From Maritalea porphyrae (lineage in GTDB: Bacteria > Pseudomonadota > Alphaproteobacteria > Rhizobiales > Devosiaceae), in NCBI RefSeq assembly GCF_027213965.1, contig NZ_JAPWGX010000001.1:372001-436000 (forward strand): 64,000 nt of DNA, given 5' to 3'. Position numbers and translations under genes: made by a program. Shown piece after piece: positions 18,195 through 27,500 of this stretch (position 1 is the stretch's first letter; each line of letters begins with the position of its first letter). The notes under the pieces are model-generated. The model was not told the DNA's origin. It ran no database searches and worked only from the letters and a program-made list of their open reading frames with translations.

Positions 18195-19501
18195 GAGGAA
18201 GCCCTCATTCCACCTGCTCGCCGGAGAATATTGTCTCTATTCCGCCTCAAGATCGCAGCATATTCCACGCCAAAGCGGATGGAACAGAACTTGATGACAA
18301 TGTCCATTTGCGCGTTGTCATAAGCGTCACTGCCCGTTGAATGCTTGAAGTGTTCAAAAATTCTATCGACCATCGCTTCAAGCGCAGTCCCAACGTCTTT
18401 CCAACCTCGTTCAACCACCGCATTTACAGCGAGCGACTCGCGAGCAGATCTGGTTGCGGCCATGATGTAGAGGCCATTATACGCCTGCAAAACGTCTGCT
18501 GGGTCGAGCATAATTGATGTCGCCCCTCTTGGCGCCGGCCCCAACACTTTTTTGACATCCCGCAATACGTCAACGAACTTTCCACTTAGCGCGTTTGCGC
18601 CGCGCTTAACCAAGCGCTCCAATGAAATGTTCCACTTGGAAGACTTGGATAAATCCAGATGGAATTGTAGGCCACGGGCAATGTGGTGAAATCTATCAAT
18701 CGCTTTGCACGTCAAATCAATATCTCGGAAAATGCCCGTTTGTTTTTCGATCATTTCAATTTGCTGCTGAGCATTTGTTATAAGCGCGTCGACATATTCA
18801 CCATACCCAGATTTTTTAATCGCTTCTTCGGTTGAGGCATAGCTGAGTTTCGCAATTGCGGCGGCCAGCAAATCGGGCCTTAGAACGCCCGTTGCAAAAG
18901 TTTGGCACCAAAGACTTTTTATGTCATTCGATGGAAAATCAATGTGCTCCAGCGCATAAATAAATGCTTCAGGCTCTTCGTTCTCGCTAAGCTCACGCCC
19001 AAGGTTTGCGCCTGTGCCAATGTAGCTAATGTAACTAAAGGCCAGCAGTATAGTTGGTATTGCATCGAAGACTTCAACCCCGCCAACCTGGATGGTAAGC
19101 CTGCGTTTTTGTTCAGAATCAGCAACGTTTTGCGCGAAAATTGGTGAAACAATATCGACTATTTTGCTAAGTGATCGTTCAATTTCCCGCTCGTCAGGTT
19201 GTGATTGCCCACCTAAGACGTCGTTGATTTTGGAAATCTCTGTTTGATCCAAATCCCTCTGCGCCCATTCCCAAAAATGGTCGAGCGCTGAACGACGAAT
19301 TCCGGCGCCAAACATTTCTGGCTGACCGTCCAATATGATTGGTCCAAGCTCACTCGAAATGCGTTCAATTGCCATGTCTTTATGAACAGCGGCAACCGCA
19401 TCATCGTCGACTTTGGTGGCATGATCATTGGAGGTGGATAGACGATCTGAAGAACGGGAAGCGCTCAACGCATTTAATTGCTCTAAAGGGGAACGGCGCA
19501 T
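18191..19501 (-). CDS. Uncharacterised 436-residue protein
   Basis: Not recognised. Seen: a polar, Ser/Asp-rich N-terminus (residues 1-45) with no signal peptide, then a mostly alpha-helical body with one mildly hydrophobic stretch (IPTILLAFSYISYIGTG, about residue 145), and an Arg-rich C-terminal end (ILRRNRDNILRR). The composition suggests a soluble helical-repeat protein. It is convergent with the flavoprotein gene, their stops overlapping by four bases, and lies 77 bases after the lipoprotein gene on the same strand. The ATG has no clear ribosome site. Confidence 0.7.
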   Translation of the reverse strand: MRRSPLEQLNALSASRSSDRLSTSNDHATKVDDDAVAAVHKDMAIERISSELGPIILDGQPEMFGAGIRRSALDHFWEWAQRDLDQTEISKINDVLGGQSQPDEREIERSLSKIVDIVSPIFAQNVADSEQKRRLTIQVGGVEVFDAIPTILLAFSYISYIGTGANLGRELSENEEPEAFIYALEHIDFPSNDIKSLWCQTFATGVLRPDLLAAAIAKLSYASTEEAIKKSGYGEYVDALITNAQQQIEMIEKQTGIFRDIDLTCKAIDRFHHIARGLQFHLDLSKSSKWNISLERLVKRGANALSGKFVDVLRDVKKVLGPAPRGATSIMLDPADVLQAYNGLYIMAATRSARESLAVNAVVERGWKDVGTALEAMVDRIFEHFKHSTGSDAYDNAQMDIVIKFCSIRFGVEYAAILRRNRDNILRRAGGMRASS

Positions 19502-19578
19502 TACTATACCAAATAGTTCATAAACTCACACCGGTGACTCTATCAAGTATAAGTAAACAAACACTTTTAGTCAGTTAT

Positions 19579-20037
19579 CTAGCCAACCACATTCCATTGA
19601 CCGTCTTGCTCTCTGCAAGAAGTACCAGATTTCAAGTATCGTTCAGTCGAAACCAAAACAGTATGACTGAATTCACGACAATCCAGTTCATTCACTTTGA
19701 TGTATGGACCCACGCTGATTTCGCCCCGCGTCGCACTGTCCCCGGTCCACTCACGAGTTGCGCCAACACGACCGTACTGCAGCGCATAGAACTGTGCACT
19801 TGCCGCTTCTGACTTTTCTCGAACGCTGAGCTTTGATTGAACTTCACTTGGCAGGAATGAAAGAATTACAGAGCTTGAGAACTCAACGCTTGGTGCGACG
19901 GGGCTTTGGGTTTGGGTAGAACTCTCGAGTTGAGGGGCCGCAGGTGCACTGCCCAATCCCCCTGCATCAAAGCGCGCGCAGGCAGATGTCGCCAAAATTG
20001 CTGATGCGATACAAGCGATTCGAATTAGGTTTGCCAT
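19579..20037 (-). CDS. Small lipoprotein, RT0821/Lpp0805-like surface antigen domain
   Basis: A 152-residue lipoprotein. Seen: signal peptide with lipobox ATSAC (Cys20), a Pro/Ser/Gln-rich linker (30-55), and a C-terminal domain (about 85-152) with the pattern GATREWTGDSATRGEI and RxYLKSGTSCREQDGQW that matches the RT0821/Lpp0805-type outer-membrane surface antigen family. Two Cys (in LDCREF and TSCREQ) could pair. Its ATG is preceded by GGCAGGAG. It follows the FeuQ-like kinase gene by 51 bases containing a hairpin, so it may be the last member of that operon. Function in the envelope is inferred. Confidence 0.75.
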   Translation of the reverse strand: MANLIRIACIASAILATSACARFDAGGLGSAPAAPQLESSTQTQSPVAPSVEFSSSVILSFLPSEVQSKLSVREKSEAASAQFYALQYGRVGATREWTGDSATRGEISVGPYIKVNELDCREFSHTVLVSTERYLKSGTSCREQDGQWNVVG

Positions 20038-20060
20038 TGTTCACTCCTGCCAAACACATT

Positions 20061-20077
20061 GCCGCATTTTGCGGCAG
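20061..20077 (-). other. Seven-pair hairpin between the kinase and lipoprotein genes
   Basis: TGCCGCA and TGCGGCA pair perfectly around TTT, 11 bases past the kinase stop and just upstream of the lipoprotein ribosome site. No T-run follows on the minus strand, so partial termination or mRNA processing is more likely than full termination. Confidence 0.5.
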
Positions 20078-20088
20078 AATTGTGGTTG

Positions 20089-21432
20089 TTATGTACCAGT
20101 GACTGCCGGCAAAGTCATACAAACGCGCAAGCCACCGATTTGTGCAGTCCCAAGCTCAATATCGCCTCCATACACAGTGATCAGCTCGTTGACAATACCG
20201 AGACCCAACCCAGAGCCTTGCACTTGCTCATCAAGTCGTCGCCCACGTTCAAAAACGCGTTTTTGCTGGCTGGAAGACAGCCCCAGTCCATCATCTTCCA
20301 CAATGATTTGGAGTTGCTCATCATTTAGGTGTCGCAATTCCACCACTGCTTTCGACTTGGCCCACTTCATTGCATTGTCAACCACATTGCCCACAAGTTC
20401 GTCTAGGTCTTCGGCGTCCCCGCGAAAACTATGATTAAAGTCGGGATCGACAACCAGTGATACTGATTTGTTTTGAAACAGTTTATTCATGACAGAAACG
20501 ATGCGCTCCATTGCTACGCGCACATCAGTTTTTTTGCCACGCGCGGCGGTCCGCGCTGCCAGTTGGGCGCGATCCAAATATCGAGAAACAATGCTTTGCA
20601 TTTTGTCCAATTGCTGTTCGGCCACTTCCAATTTTTGGCCTGTCAGTTCGTTGCGCATTACAGCGATCGGTGTTTTCAAGCCATGTGCAAGATCACCGAC
20701 TTGGTTTTTGGCGCGTTCCAAAATCTTGTCGTTGACGTCCAAAAGGGCGTTGATTTCAAGCTTAACTGGTAAAATTTCTCTTGGAAACTCGCCTTCTATT
20801 TTTGCGTGCGCACCCGTTCGAATGGCTTCAACTTCGCTTGACAAGCGCAACAATGGTCCAAGGCTAATACGTGCGACCAATGCGCAAAGGCCCGCCAAAA
20901 ACACCCCGATTACAAGCAAGACCGTGATCGCCTGACTTTGAAAACTTGCGACCTCATTTGCAACTTCGTCCCAATCGGCGGTCACCGTAATCACGACGTA
21001 GTCCGTCTCTCCGACGAATAGTTTGCGCTCAAAAACCCGTAGCCGGTTGCCGTCTTCGTCCTGCAAATTGCCACGCCGCTTGTTTTCCGCGTTAAAGTCA
21101 ATTTCCAGCGTCGGCAAAATTACGCCAAATGCAGAAGCAGACACACTTGCGATGCTTCCGCTTGAATCAACGATTTGCCAATACCAGCCTGAGCTTGGCG
21201 TCGTATAGCGTGGATCGATTGAGGGGAGATTATCTAAGCCCTCGCTATCCTCTACGAGCAAACGTGCAATTAGCGAGTCAGACTGACGAACAGCAATCTC
21301 GTCAATGCTGCGTGTGAGCGCTCGAGAATAGAGGTTTGACAACAAAATGCCAGTTAGCAGCAGCCCAATGCTCAATCCAATCGCAGTGAACAAAAAGACG
21401 CGCCAAGATATTGAAAGATTTTTGGGGATCAC
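20089..21432 (-). CDS. feuQ: Sensor histidine kinase, FeuQ-like
   Basis: A 447-residue inner-membrane kinase. Seen: TM near 12-33, periplasmic sensor of about 135 residues, TM near 170-190, HAMP-like segment, phosphoacceptor motif LAHGLKTPIAVMRNEL, HATPase with NVVDNAMKWAK, EDDGLGLS and GSGLGLGIVNELI. It starts at a GTG whose last two bases overlap the regulator stop (GTGA), so it is translationally coupled. Naming follows the strong match of its partner to FeuP of Sinorhizobium, where the pair controls cyclic glucan export and osmoadaptation; that role here is an inference. Confidence 0.85.
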   Translation of the reverse strand: MIPKNLSISWRVFLFTAIGLSIGLLLTGILLSNLYSRALTRSIDEIAVRQSDSLIARLLVEDSEGLDNLPSIDPRYTTPSSGWYWQIVDSSGSIASVSASAFGVILPTLEIDFNAENKRRGNLQDEDGNRLRVFERKLFVGETDYVVITVTADWDEVANEVASFQSQAITVLLVIGVFLAGLCALVARISLGPLLRLSSEVEAIRTGAHAKIEGEFPREILPVKLEINALLDVNDKILERAKNQVGDLAHGLKTPIAVMRNELTGQKLEVAEQQLDKMQSIVSRYLDRAQLAARTAARGKKTDVRVAMERIVSVMNKLFQNKSVSLVVDPDFNHSFRGDAEDLDELVGNVVDNAMKWAKSKAVVELRHLNDEQLQIIVEDDGLGLSSSQQKRVFERGRRLDEQVQGSGLGLGIVNELITVYGGDIELGTAQIGGLRVCMTLPAVTGT

Positions 21433-22088
21433 AATTTCGAAACTTTGTAGCCTAGTCCACGCACCGTTTGAATGAATTCCTGCGGGAGCTTTTTGCGCAG
21501 ACGCCCTACGAAGACTTCGATCGTGTTTGAATCCCGATCAAAATCTTGATCGTAGAGGTGTTCGGTAAGCTCAGTGCGCGAGATTACCTTGTCCTGATGG
21601 TGCATCAAATACGACAAAAGCCGGAACTCGTGTGATGTGAGTTTGAGCGCCATACCATCCACGGTTACTTTGCTGCCAGCTGTGTCTAACCGAACGGCAC
21701 CGTTCTCAATTTCGTTGGACGCGATACCAGCGGACCTGCGGACCAAAGCCCTTATGCGCGCCAAAACCTCTTCCATATGAAACGGCTTGGCAACATAATC
21801 GTCGGCACCCGCATCAATTCCTTGAACCTTGTCACTCCAGCGATCACGCGCGGTAAGCATCAACACCGGCATTATGCGTCCACTGCGCCGCCATTCTTCG
21901 ACCACGGATATGCCATCCTTTTGCGGAAGTCCTATATCCAAAACCACAGCATCATAAGGTTCTGTATCGCCAAGAAAATGTCCTTCTTCGCCGTCGAACG
22001 CTTTGTCGACAACGTAGCCTGCATCTTCAAGAGCAGAACAGATTTGCCGGTTTAGGTCTTGATCATCTTCCACAACAAGTATGCGCAT
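21429..22088 (-). CDS. feuP: Response regulator, FeuP-like (OmpR/PhoB family)
   Basis: A 219-residue regulator. Seen: MRILVVEDDQDLNRQ receiver start, phospho-Asp in DAVVLDIGLPQKDGISV, YVAKPFHMEEVLARI with the conserved Lys, and a winged-helix domain (LTSHEFRLLSYLMHH; DSNTIEVFVGRLRKKLP). The whole chain closely follows FeuP/PhoP-type regulators of Hyphomicrobiales as I know them. The ATG at 22088 has GAGGGG just upstream; the in-frame extension to 22286 runs back into the preceding gene and is not used. A direct repeat at 22468-22484 is a candidate binding site upstream of the operon. Confidence 0.9.
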   Translation of the reverse strand: MRILVVEDDQDLNRQICSALEDAGYVVDKAFDGEEGHFLGDTEPYDAVVLDIGLPQKDGISVVEEWRRSGRIMPVLMLTARDRWSDKVQGIDAGADDYVAKPFHMEEVLARIRALVRRSAGIASNEIENGAVRLDTAGSKVTVDGMALKLTSHEFRLLSYLMHHQDKVISRTELTEHLYDQDFDRDSNTIEVFVGRLRKKLPQEFIQTVRGLGYKVSKL

Positions 22089-22110
22089 GTTTCCCCTCGG
22101 CAATTCTGCT

Positions 22111-22443
22111 TTAGTCATTACCTTTATACGGCGATCCATCGTCAGCGTACAAAGCAAACTTCTTTGTTCTGCCATAAGAGTCAACGACCTTGAAGAAATA
22201 AACGTATCGCCCTTTAACCTCACATAGCTTTTGGCCGTAAGTCTTTGCCCCCTTTTGTAGGCGCAACTTGCGTTCAATCTTGACAAAAGATGTAATCTTT
22301 TTCGCCTTCACCAAGGGAATGATGGCTTCGTTTGAAATACAAGTTTGCGATCGCTGGGCATAGGCACCTGCGGATCCGGCCAGCGCCAAACCGGCGGTGA
22401 CCAAGAGTGCAAAGATTGCGATGTTTGCTGTGTTCTTTTTCAT
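22111..22443 (-). CDS. Small secreted protein, candidate FeuN-like modulator
   Basis: A 110-residue protein with a signal peptide (hydrophobic stretch about residues 6-27, cleavage likely near AYA-Q) and a small basic mature domain containing two Cys and a C-terminal segment (YFFKVVDSYGRTKKFALYADDG) reminiscent of PepSY-type domains. It lies 22 bases upstream of feuP on the same strand. In Sinorhizobium a small periplasmic protein, FeuN, is encoded at this place and restrains FeuQ; equivalence here is an inference from position and export signal, not sequence identity. The start ATG at 22443 is preferred; GTG and ATG codons at 22467 and 22464 are alternatives. Confidence 0.6.
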   Translation of the reverse strand: MKKNTANIAIFALLVTAGLALAGSAGAYAQRSQTCISNEAIIPLVKAKKITSFVKIERKLRLQKGAKTYGQKLCEVKGRYVYFFKVVDSYGRTKKFALYADDGSPYKGND

Positions 22444-22467
22444 AGCAGCATGTCTAACAAACATCAC

Positions 22468-22484
22468 ATGAACGATAAATGAAC
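22468..22484 (-). promoter_or_regulatory. Direct repeat typical of OmpR/PhoP-class regulators
   Basis: On the minus strand GTTCAT is repeated with exactly 11 bases from start to start (arms at 22484-22479 and 22473-22468). One-helical-turn direct repeats are the usual operator of OmpR-family regulators, and this one lies 24 bases before the first gene of the feu operon, so it is a good candidate for autoregulation. Confidence 0.55.
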
Positions 22485-22488
22485 ACTA

Positions 22489-23250
22489 TTAAGCGTTGGA
22501 GATTTCCGTCTTAATGCCCTTGCGCAAAAAGATGATCGCCAGCGACTCCATAATGAGCTGCGTGGCATTTCCTGCCTCAATTGCTGGCACATTAACGCCG
22601 AGTAGCTCCAACACACCGGAAAACAGCATGATCAAAGCAACGATATATGTTTTGTAGCCCGTAAAAACGTTCATTTTTGACTTTTCCTTATTTGATGATT
22701 TTCGAAGAATTTCTTGCGCTGCAGCCAGCACACCGGCGATCCGGTTGCTCCACCCTTTTCCAAAGACTTGGTAGGTGCGCAGTGACTTCAGGAATTTGTG
22801 GCGGCGAGCAACATATGTTTTAACAAGGTGACCCAACGTATGCTTGCGACAATAATTGTTGATGGCCGCGCGGGTTACAGGCCCCACAATACCGTCAGCT
22901 CTTACGTTCAACTGTCGTTGCAGCTGTTTGACGGCCCGTTGTGGTCCACTGTTGACGGCAAAATCAAACAGGACAAAGCCCAGCGCTTCTGGCAATTCAT
23001 TTGCACCTGAACGCTGCCAATAGTGCACGAAGTATATTTTTGAAGCTTCGGTTCGACCAAGTTGCTTCACTTCAACTTTTGGCAATTTCCACCAGGGTTT
23101 AATACCGCGCCATGTGGCAAGGGTTCGTCGCGTTATGCCGAACTTCGTGGCACCACCAGGGTCCTTTGGGTGATCCGAATAGCCTCCCTCAAAACGCAAG
23201 ACAAGGTTCAACGCGCGCTGAAAGCGCGGGTCCTTATATGATGAGTTCAT
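22489..23250 (-). CDS. GTA-linked endolysin (GH108 muramidase) with C-terminal holin-like domain
   Basis: A 253-residue protein. Residues 8-185 form a glycoside hydrolase family 108 N-acetylmuramidase: catalytic Glu21 in RFEGGYSDHPKDPGGATKFG, then a peptidoglycan-binding-3-like segment (VRADGIVGPVTRAAI). After a Lys-rich linker (NKEKSK) residues 193-253 form a small membrane module with hydrophobic segments near 199-215 and 225-243 and a Lys-bearing tail, like small phage holin proteins. Met193 (base 22674) has an AAGGA site at 22685-22689, so a separate 61-residue holin could be made. It follows the DUF2793 gene by four bases, as the last gene of the GTA run; role: host lysis and particle release (inference). 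Confidence 0.85.
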   Translation of the reverse strand: MNSSYKDPRFQRALNLVLRFEGGYSDHPKDPGGATKFGITRRTLATWRGIKPWWKLPKVEVKQLGRTEASKIYFVHYWQRSGANELPEALGFVLFDFAVNSGPQRAVKQLQRQLNVRADGIVGPVTRAAINNYCRKHTLGHLVKTYVARRHKFLKSLRTYQVFGKGWSNRIAGVLAAAQEILRKSSNKEKSKMNVFTGYKTYIVALIMLFSGVLELLGVNVPAIEAGNATQLIMESLAIIFLRKGIKTEISNA

Positions 23251-23254
23251 GATG

Positions 23255-24592
23255 TTATTCTGCCATTTGGTGGGAAGGGATTAGACCGTCGTCAGGGCCA
23301 ATACGAACAGCGTCCATAATGATCGCGGGCAGCGCCAAAAGAATTTCAACCCCACTTGTTGCGAACAATGGGAAAATTTCGCCTTCTTGATGTGTAGCAT
23401 AACGCAACGCAGTATCCGCAATTGCATTAATATGCTGCCATCCATCGCTGGGTAAAATCTGCGCAAACGTCGCGAGTTTAACCCCGTTCAGCCATACATC
23501 GTGGTTGACCTCGGAAATCAGCGCAGTCCCGCTTAAAACATAAAAATAGGCGCCAAATGATTGCCTGGCGCCACCAACACGACCGTAAGAACAAAGCCTA
23601 TATTTTGAGTTGCCAGATTGCGTATTCTCATAGGCGACACCAGCGCCGGCCAATAGTTTTGCGACATAAAACTCTGAAAGATAACGGGCCGCAGTGGGCT
23701 CCCTGATTTGATCCACCAGCTGCTTCACAATCATATTGTTCGCAGGATTTGCGCCGCCATAATCAGTGCTATCGACTTGAAACTTGCTGAATTCGGAAAG
23801 TGTTGCGCCGTTGTCCATTGTAAAATAGGCAGGTGGAACAAAGTTCGATATTTGTCGCGTTTTCTCGGCAGCAAATCGACCGCAGTCTGAAATTGAATTG
23901 ACCTTCTGGGTCACCCCTTTGCTCTGGTGAGACAGGCCCGCAAGCAATGATAATTCGCCGTTCGACGGATTGAAAGTTGCAGCCGTTGTCCAATTAGCTC
24001 CATTCTCGCTTACTTTTACTGCCAACTCATCGCTGCCCGCCAATCCAATTTCGGCACGACCGGACCAAGCGTTCTTAAAGCTAATGCTGGTCGTGTTGCC
24101 GGCGGACGCCTTGTTCAAAGTAAAACGAGCATCCCCAGAACCAACATCGGGAGTGGAAAGGAACGCACCTTCAGATTTAATAGCCAATCGATTGTATGGA
24201 TCAGCATTTGTTCCCACACCTATTTGGCTGGCGTTTTGAATTTGTGTGGGAGGTTGGTTGAAACGCACCCAACCAGATGTTCCGAAAACATAGAGTTCCT
24301 GAGCTGTTTTCACCCAAGCCAACATGCCGACTTTGGGGTCTAAAAACTGCCATCCGTTTATGTCGTATGATGCAATCTTGCCCCCATGCGGTGCCCAGTC
24401 GCCGTTTGGAGTTTCCCCAATTTGCCAATTTTGGCCAATGACAGGTGTTGCTGGCGGGTCGTTGAGCCCAAGCTCTTCCAATGTCAGGTGCAAAAAGGCA
24501 TCTAGGATACGCAATGCCTCATTGTGAGTTATGTGTTTTTGCGCCTGGTTGCTCTGAATCAGCGGCAAATTGAGGCGGTCAGTTTGGGTCAA
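23255..24592 (-). CDS. DUF2793 protein, GTA tail fibre-like
   Basis: A 445-residue protein. Seen: an N-terminal DUF2793 domain (residues 1-115: TDRLNLPLIQSNQAQKHITH, then GGKIASYDINGWQFLDPKVG), a middle beta-rich stretch, and a Gly/Ser-rich C-terminal region. DUF2793 proteins are found as tail fibres or host-recognition proteins next to GTA host-specificity genes; in Rhodobacter the equivalent lies away from the main cluster, here it is joined to it. The start overlaps the upstream gene stop by four bases. Role: cell-surface binding by the particle (inference). Confidence 0.8.
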   Translation of the reverse strand: MTQTDRLNLPLIQSNQAQKHITHNEALRILDAFLHLTLEELGLNDPPATPVIGQNWQIGETPNGDWAPHGGKIASYDINGWQFLDPKVGMLAWVKTAQELYVFGTSGWVRFNQPPTQIQNASQIGVGTNADPYNRLAIKSEGAFLSTPDVGSGDARFTLNKASAGNTTSISFKNAWSGRAEIGLAGSDELAVKVSENGANWTTAATFNPSNGELSLLAGLSHQSKGVTQKVNSISDCGRFAAEKTRQISNFVPPAYFTMDNGATLSEFSKFQVDSTDYGGANPANNMIVKQLVDQIREPTAARYLSEFYVAKLLAGAGVAYENTQSGNSKYRLCSYGRVGGARQSFGAYFYVLSGTALISEVNHDVWLNGVKLATFAQILPSDGWQHINAIADTALRYATHQEGEIFPLFATSGVEILLALPAIIMDAVRIGPDDGLIPSHQMAE

Positions 24593-27500
24593 TTGAAAAC
24601 TCCTAAAGCACTGTGGCCATTGCCCAGCGTTTGGCTGAACTGGCTAACTTTGAATTGGAATTGATTTGGTGGGGAACCAAAATCGAGAGCCTGTTGGGAT
24701 GAGGTATAAATGTACGGCCCAACAAGGTTTTCGACGGTGCGGACAGGCGCTCCGGCACTCAGAATATCGACAGTAAATACGGGAGCGTTTGGCTCAAGCG
24801 GAATGTCGCCTGTTGGCCAAGAATTACCGCTCACCCGTCCTCGGCGTATCCATGTAATGAGAATATCTCCGTTCTGCAGCTTTCGGGTCCGCAAATGAAC
24901 TGGAGCCAATGGCAGATTTTCTTGGTCGGTGAACTCTCCTGCCTCGACAATCGTTCCCGCACTTGTGATGCCTGCAACTGCGGATAATTCGCTAAATTCG
25001 ACATCGATACTTTGTCGTACGGCCCCTTCTAGAACCAAAAACTTTGCGCCCTGTGGAGCAGAAACCGCAGCAGCGAATTCGGTTTTATTTTGCCCGCGCA
25101 ACAATGTGGACAATTGATATGTTTTTGGGGCGATCAGCTTTGCGTTTGCAAACCCGATTTCCTCCCAATTGCCGTTGCCATTGTTCACCAGCGCCCGATT
25201 TTCGCCGTTAAACACACGTTTTTTGTCCAAAGAGCTCAGGTGTCCAAAAAACAGTTCCACTTGCAGTTGGGTCTTTGTGTCCCACGTCGATAATGTCGGT
25301 GCAGCGGGCAACTCGGATTTTGTAACGCCTAACCCCGAAGGATCGTTTATGCGCAGCAATTCAGTTTGGTGCGCATCAAGAATAGAGATTTTACCTGGCC
25401 AAGGCTTTGCATATGCAGCCACAACAAGGTGCCTCGCCGTTTCATCATTGTCGCTCGGGGGCACTTGAGCTACATAAACTATGGGTTCAGAAACAGCCTC
25501 CATCACTGTGCCGGCAACAGGACGATCATTTACCGATACTGATGAAACTACTTGCTTTCCCCGCAAGCTGAAGGCGGTTACTTCGCGTTTTGTGCCGTCA
25601 ACTATTTTGCCGATCGCGTATTTGTTTGGATCGTTTGGAACACAAACAACATCGCCAGCTTCGTACGACATATTAGACAATGGCAAAGAAAACTGGATGG
25701 TTTTTCTTGTTTCTTGCGACTGTTGGAGTTGGGACGCGGCAATGCGAACGGCAGTGCGATTGTCGAGCGTAAACGGTAATCCAATCGCTGCCACAACGCC
25801 ATCTTGTTCAGCCGCAGTTTGGAATGCGGAAACCCTGTCATAGTCGGAAAGTCGGTCCGCATAGTTGATGTTAACGCGCTTAATCCGTTCGCCTCGGTCC
25901 TGATGGGAACGTTCAAATATGCCGTTTTTGGTAACGGCGCATTTGCTCTCATCAATTTCATTGACGATATTGTCACGTATTCGGTCCAACGATAGTCCGG
26001 CGGGGCCATCCCTGAGCAACAATTCGTCGGTTTTCAACATGAGCTCAATGTCATCACGCACAGAACTTGGCGAAGCAATAACACACCCTTCAATAAAGCT
26101 TGGCGCGCTGTCTTTGTTCGCTAAGTCAACGCCAATATCCTTGGCAATCGAAACCGCGATTTCGCTCACCGTAGCGCAACCAAATCGACCAGTTGTCCAA
26201 TGTCCCGTGTAATAGGAAGGGCTATCAGACCAAACGTCATTTCGCAGCGGAAAAGCGGGAAATGGTCGGGCGTCCCATGCCCATAGATATATTCTATCCG
26301 CATCTAGCATTCGCCCTTCGTAGTGAGGAGACAAAGGATTATCCTCATCCACAAATGCTAAATGGCCACTTTGCCAATGATCATAGTGCGCCCGCAAAAA
26401 CTGACGTTGAATTGCAGATTCGCTCAGCCCGTCCGAGTGGTACGGCGACTTGTTTTCAGCGCTTTTTGGGTCGGTGAAGGCATTTGGCTGGTTTGCACCA
26501 TTGCCGACGGCGCCGCAGCCAACCTCGGTGAACCAAAACGGTTTCGATTGCGGCACCCATGCGGTTGGGGCGTTTTGCCTTACGCCATCAATTCGATTGT
26601 GGTGCGGATTTTGCCACCAGCTTTTTAGGTCTTTGTACCGCCAGACCCATGGCTCCGAGTGCGCGCCATCGGAAATGGGTGAACGCAACTGTTTTTCACG
26701 ATCAAGTTCGTTCGCATAGTACCAATCATACCCCTCACCGCCTGCGATGTTTGACTTCAAATAGGCAAGGTCATGGGTAATGTTCTGGGTTTGGAAGTCA
26801 TCGTTTTGGCCAAAATCGCGCCAATCAGCCAAGGGCATATAATTGTCTATGCCTACTGCATCAATCGTTGGGTCTGCCCAAAGTGGATCAAGATGAAATA
26901 GCTTATCGCCTGGTGCATCACTTGGCTGATATCCATGGTATTCGGACCAGTCCGCAGCGTAAGTAAGCTTGCACTCCGCCCCCAAGATCGCACGCGCTTC
27001 ATTGGCGAGGCTTTTCAGTTCTGTAACAAATGGGAAGTCTGCCGTTCCCGAGCGAACAGTCGTCAGCGCCACCATCTCTGAGCCAACAATAAAGGCATTG
27101 GCTCCACCTGCAGCTTTTGCAAGGCTTGCGCAATGCAAAATGAAACGGCGGTAGCTCCATTCATTTGGACCTGAATAGACCACATTTGTTCCCGATACGG
27201 CAAAATCGCTGGCCGCCGCTGTGCCCGCAAAATCTTGAATCTGACCCGCAGCCGCAAGTGTTTGATCGACTGTATTTGACTGCCCAATCGCTGGATTGCA
27301 TGTGATGCGTCCACGCCAGGGGTAGTTTGCCTGTGTCATGGCTGCACTATATGGATCATCCAGCTGATTGTTTGCAGCAATGTCCATCATCATCAATGGA
27401 TAAATGGTCACTTTTAGGCCGCGTGATTTGAGGTCCGTAATCGCTGCAATCACGCAATTATCGCTTGGCGTCCCCCCATATGCTGGCCCTCCGTTCACTT

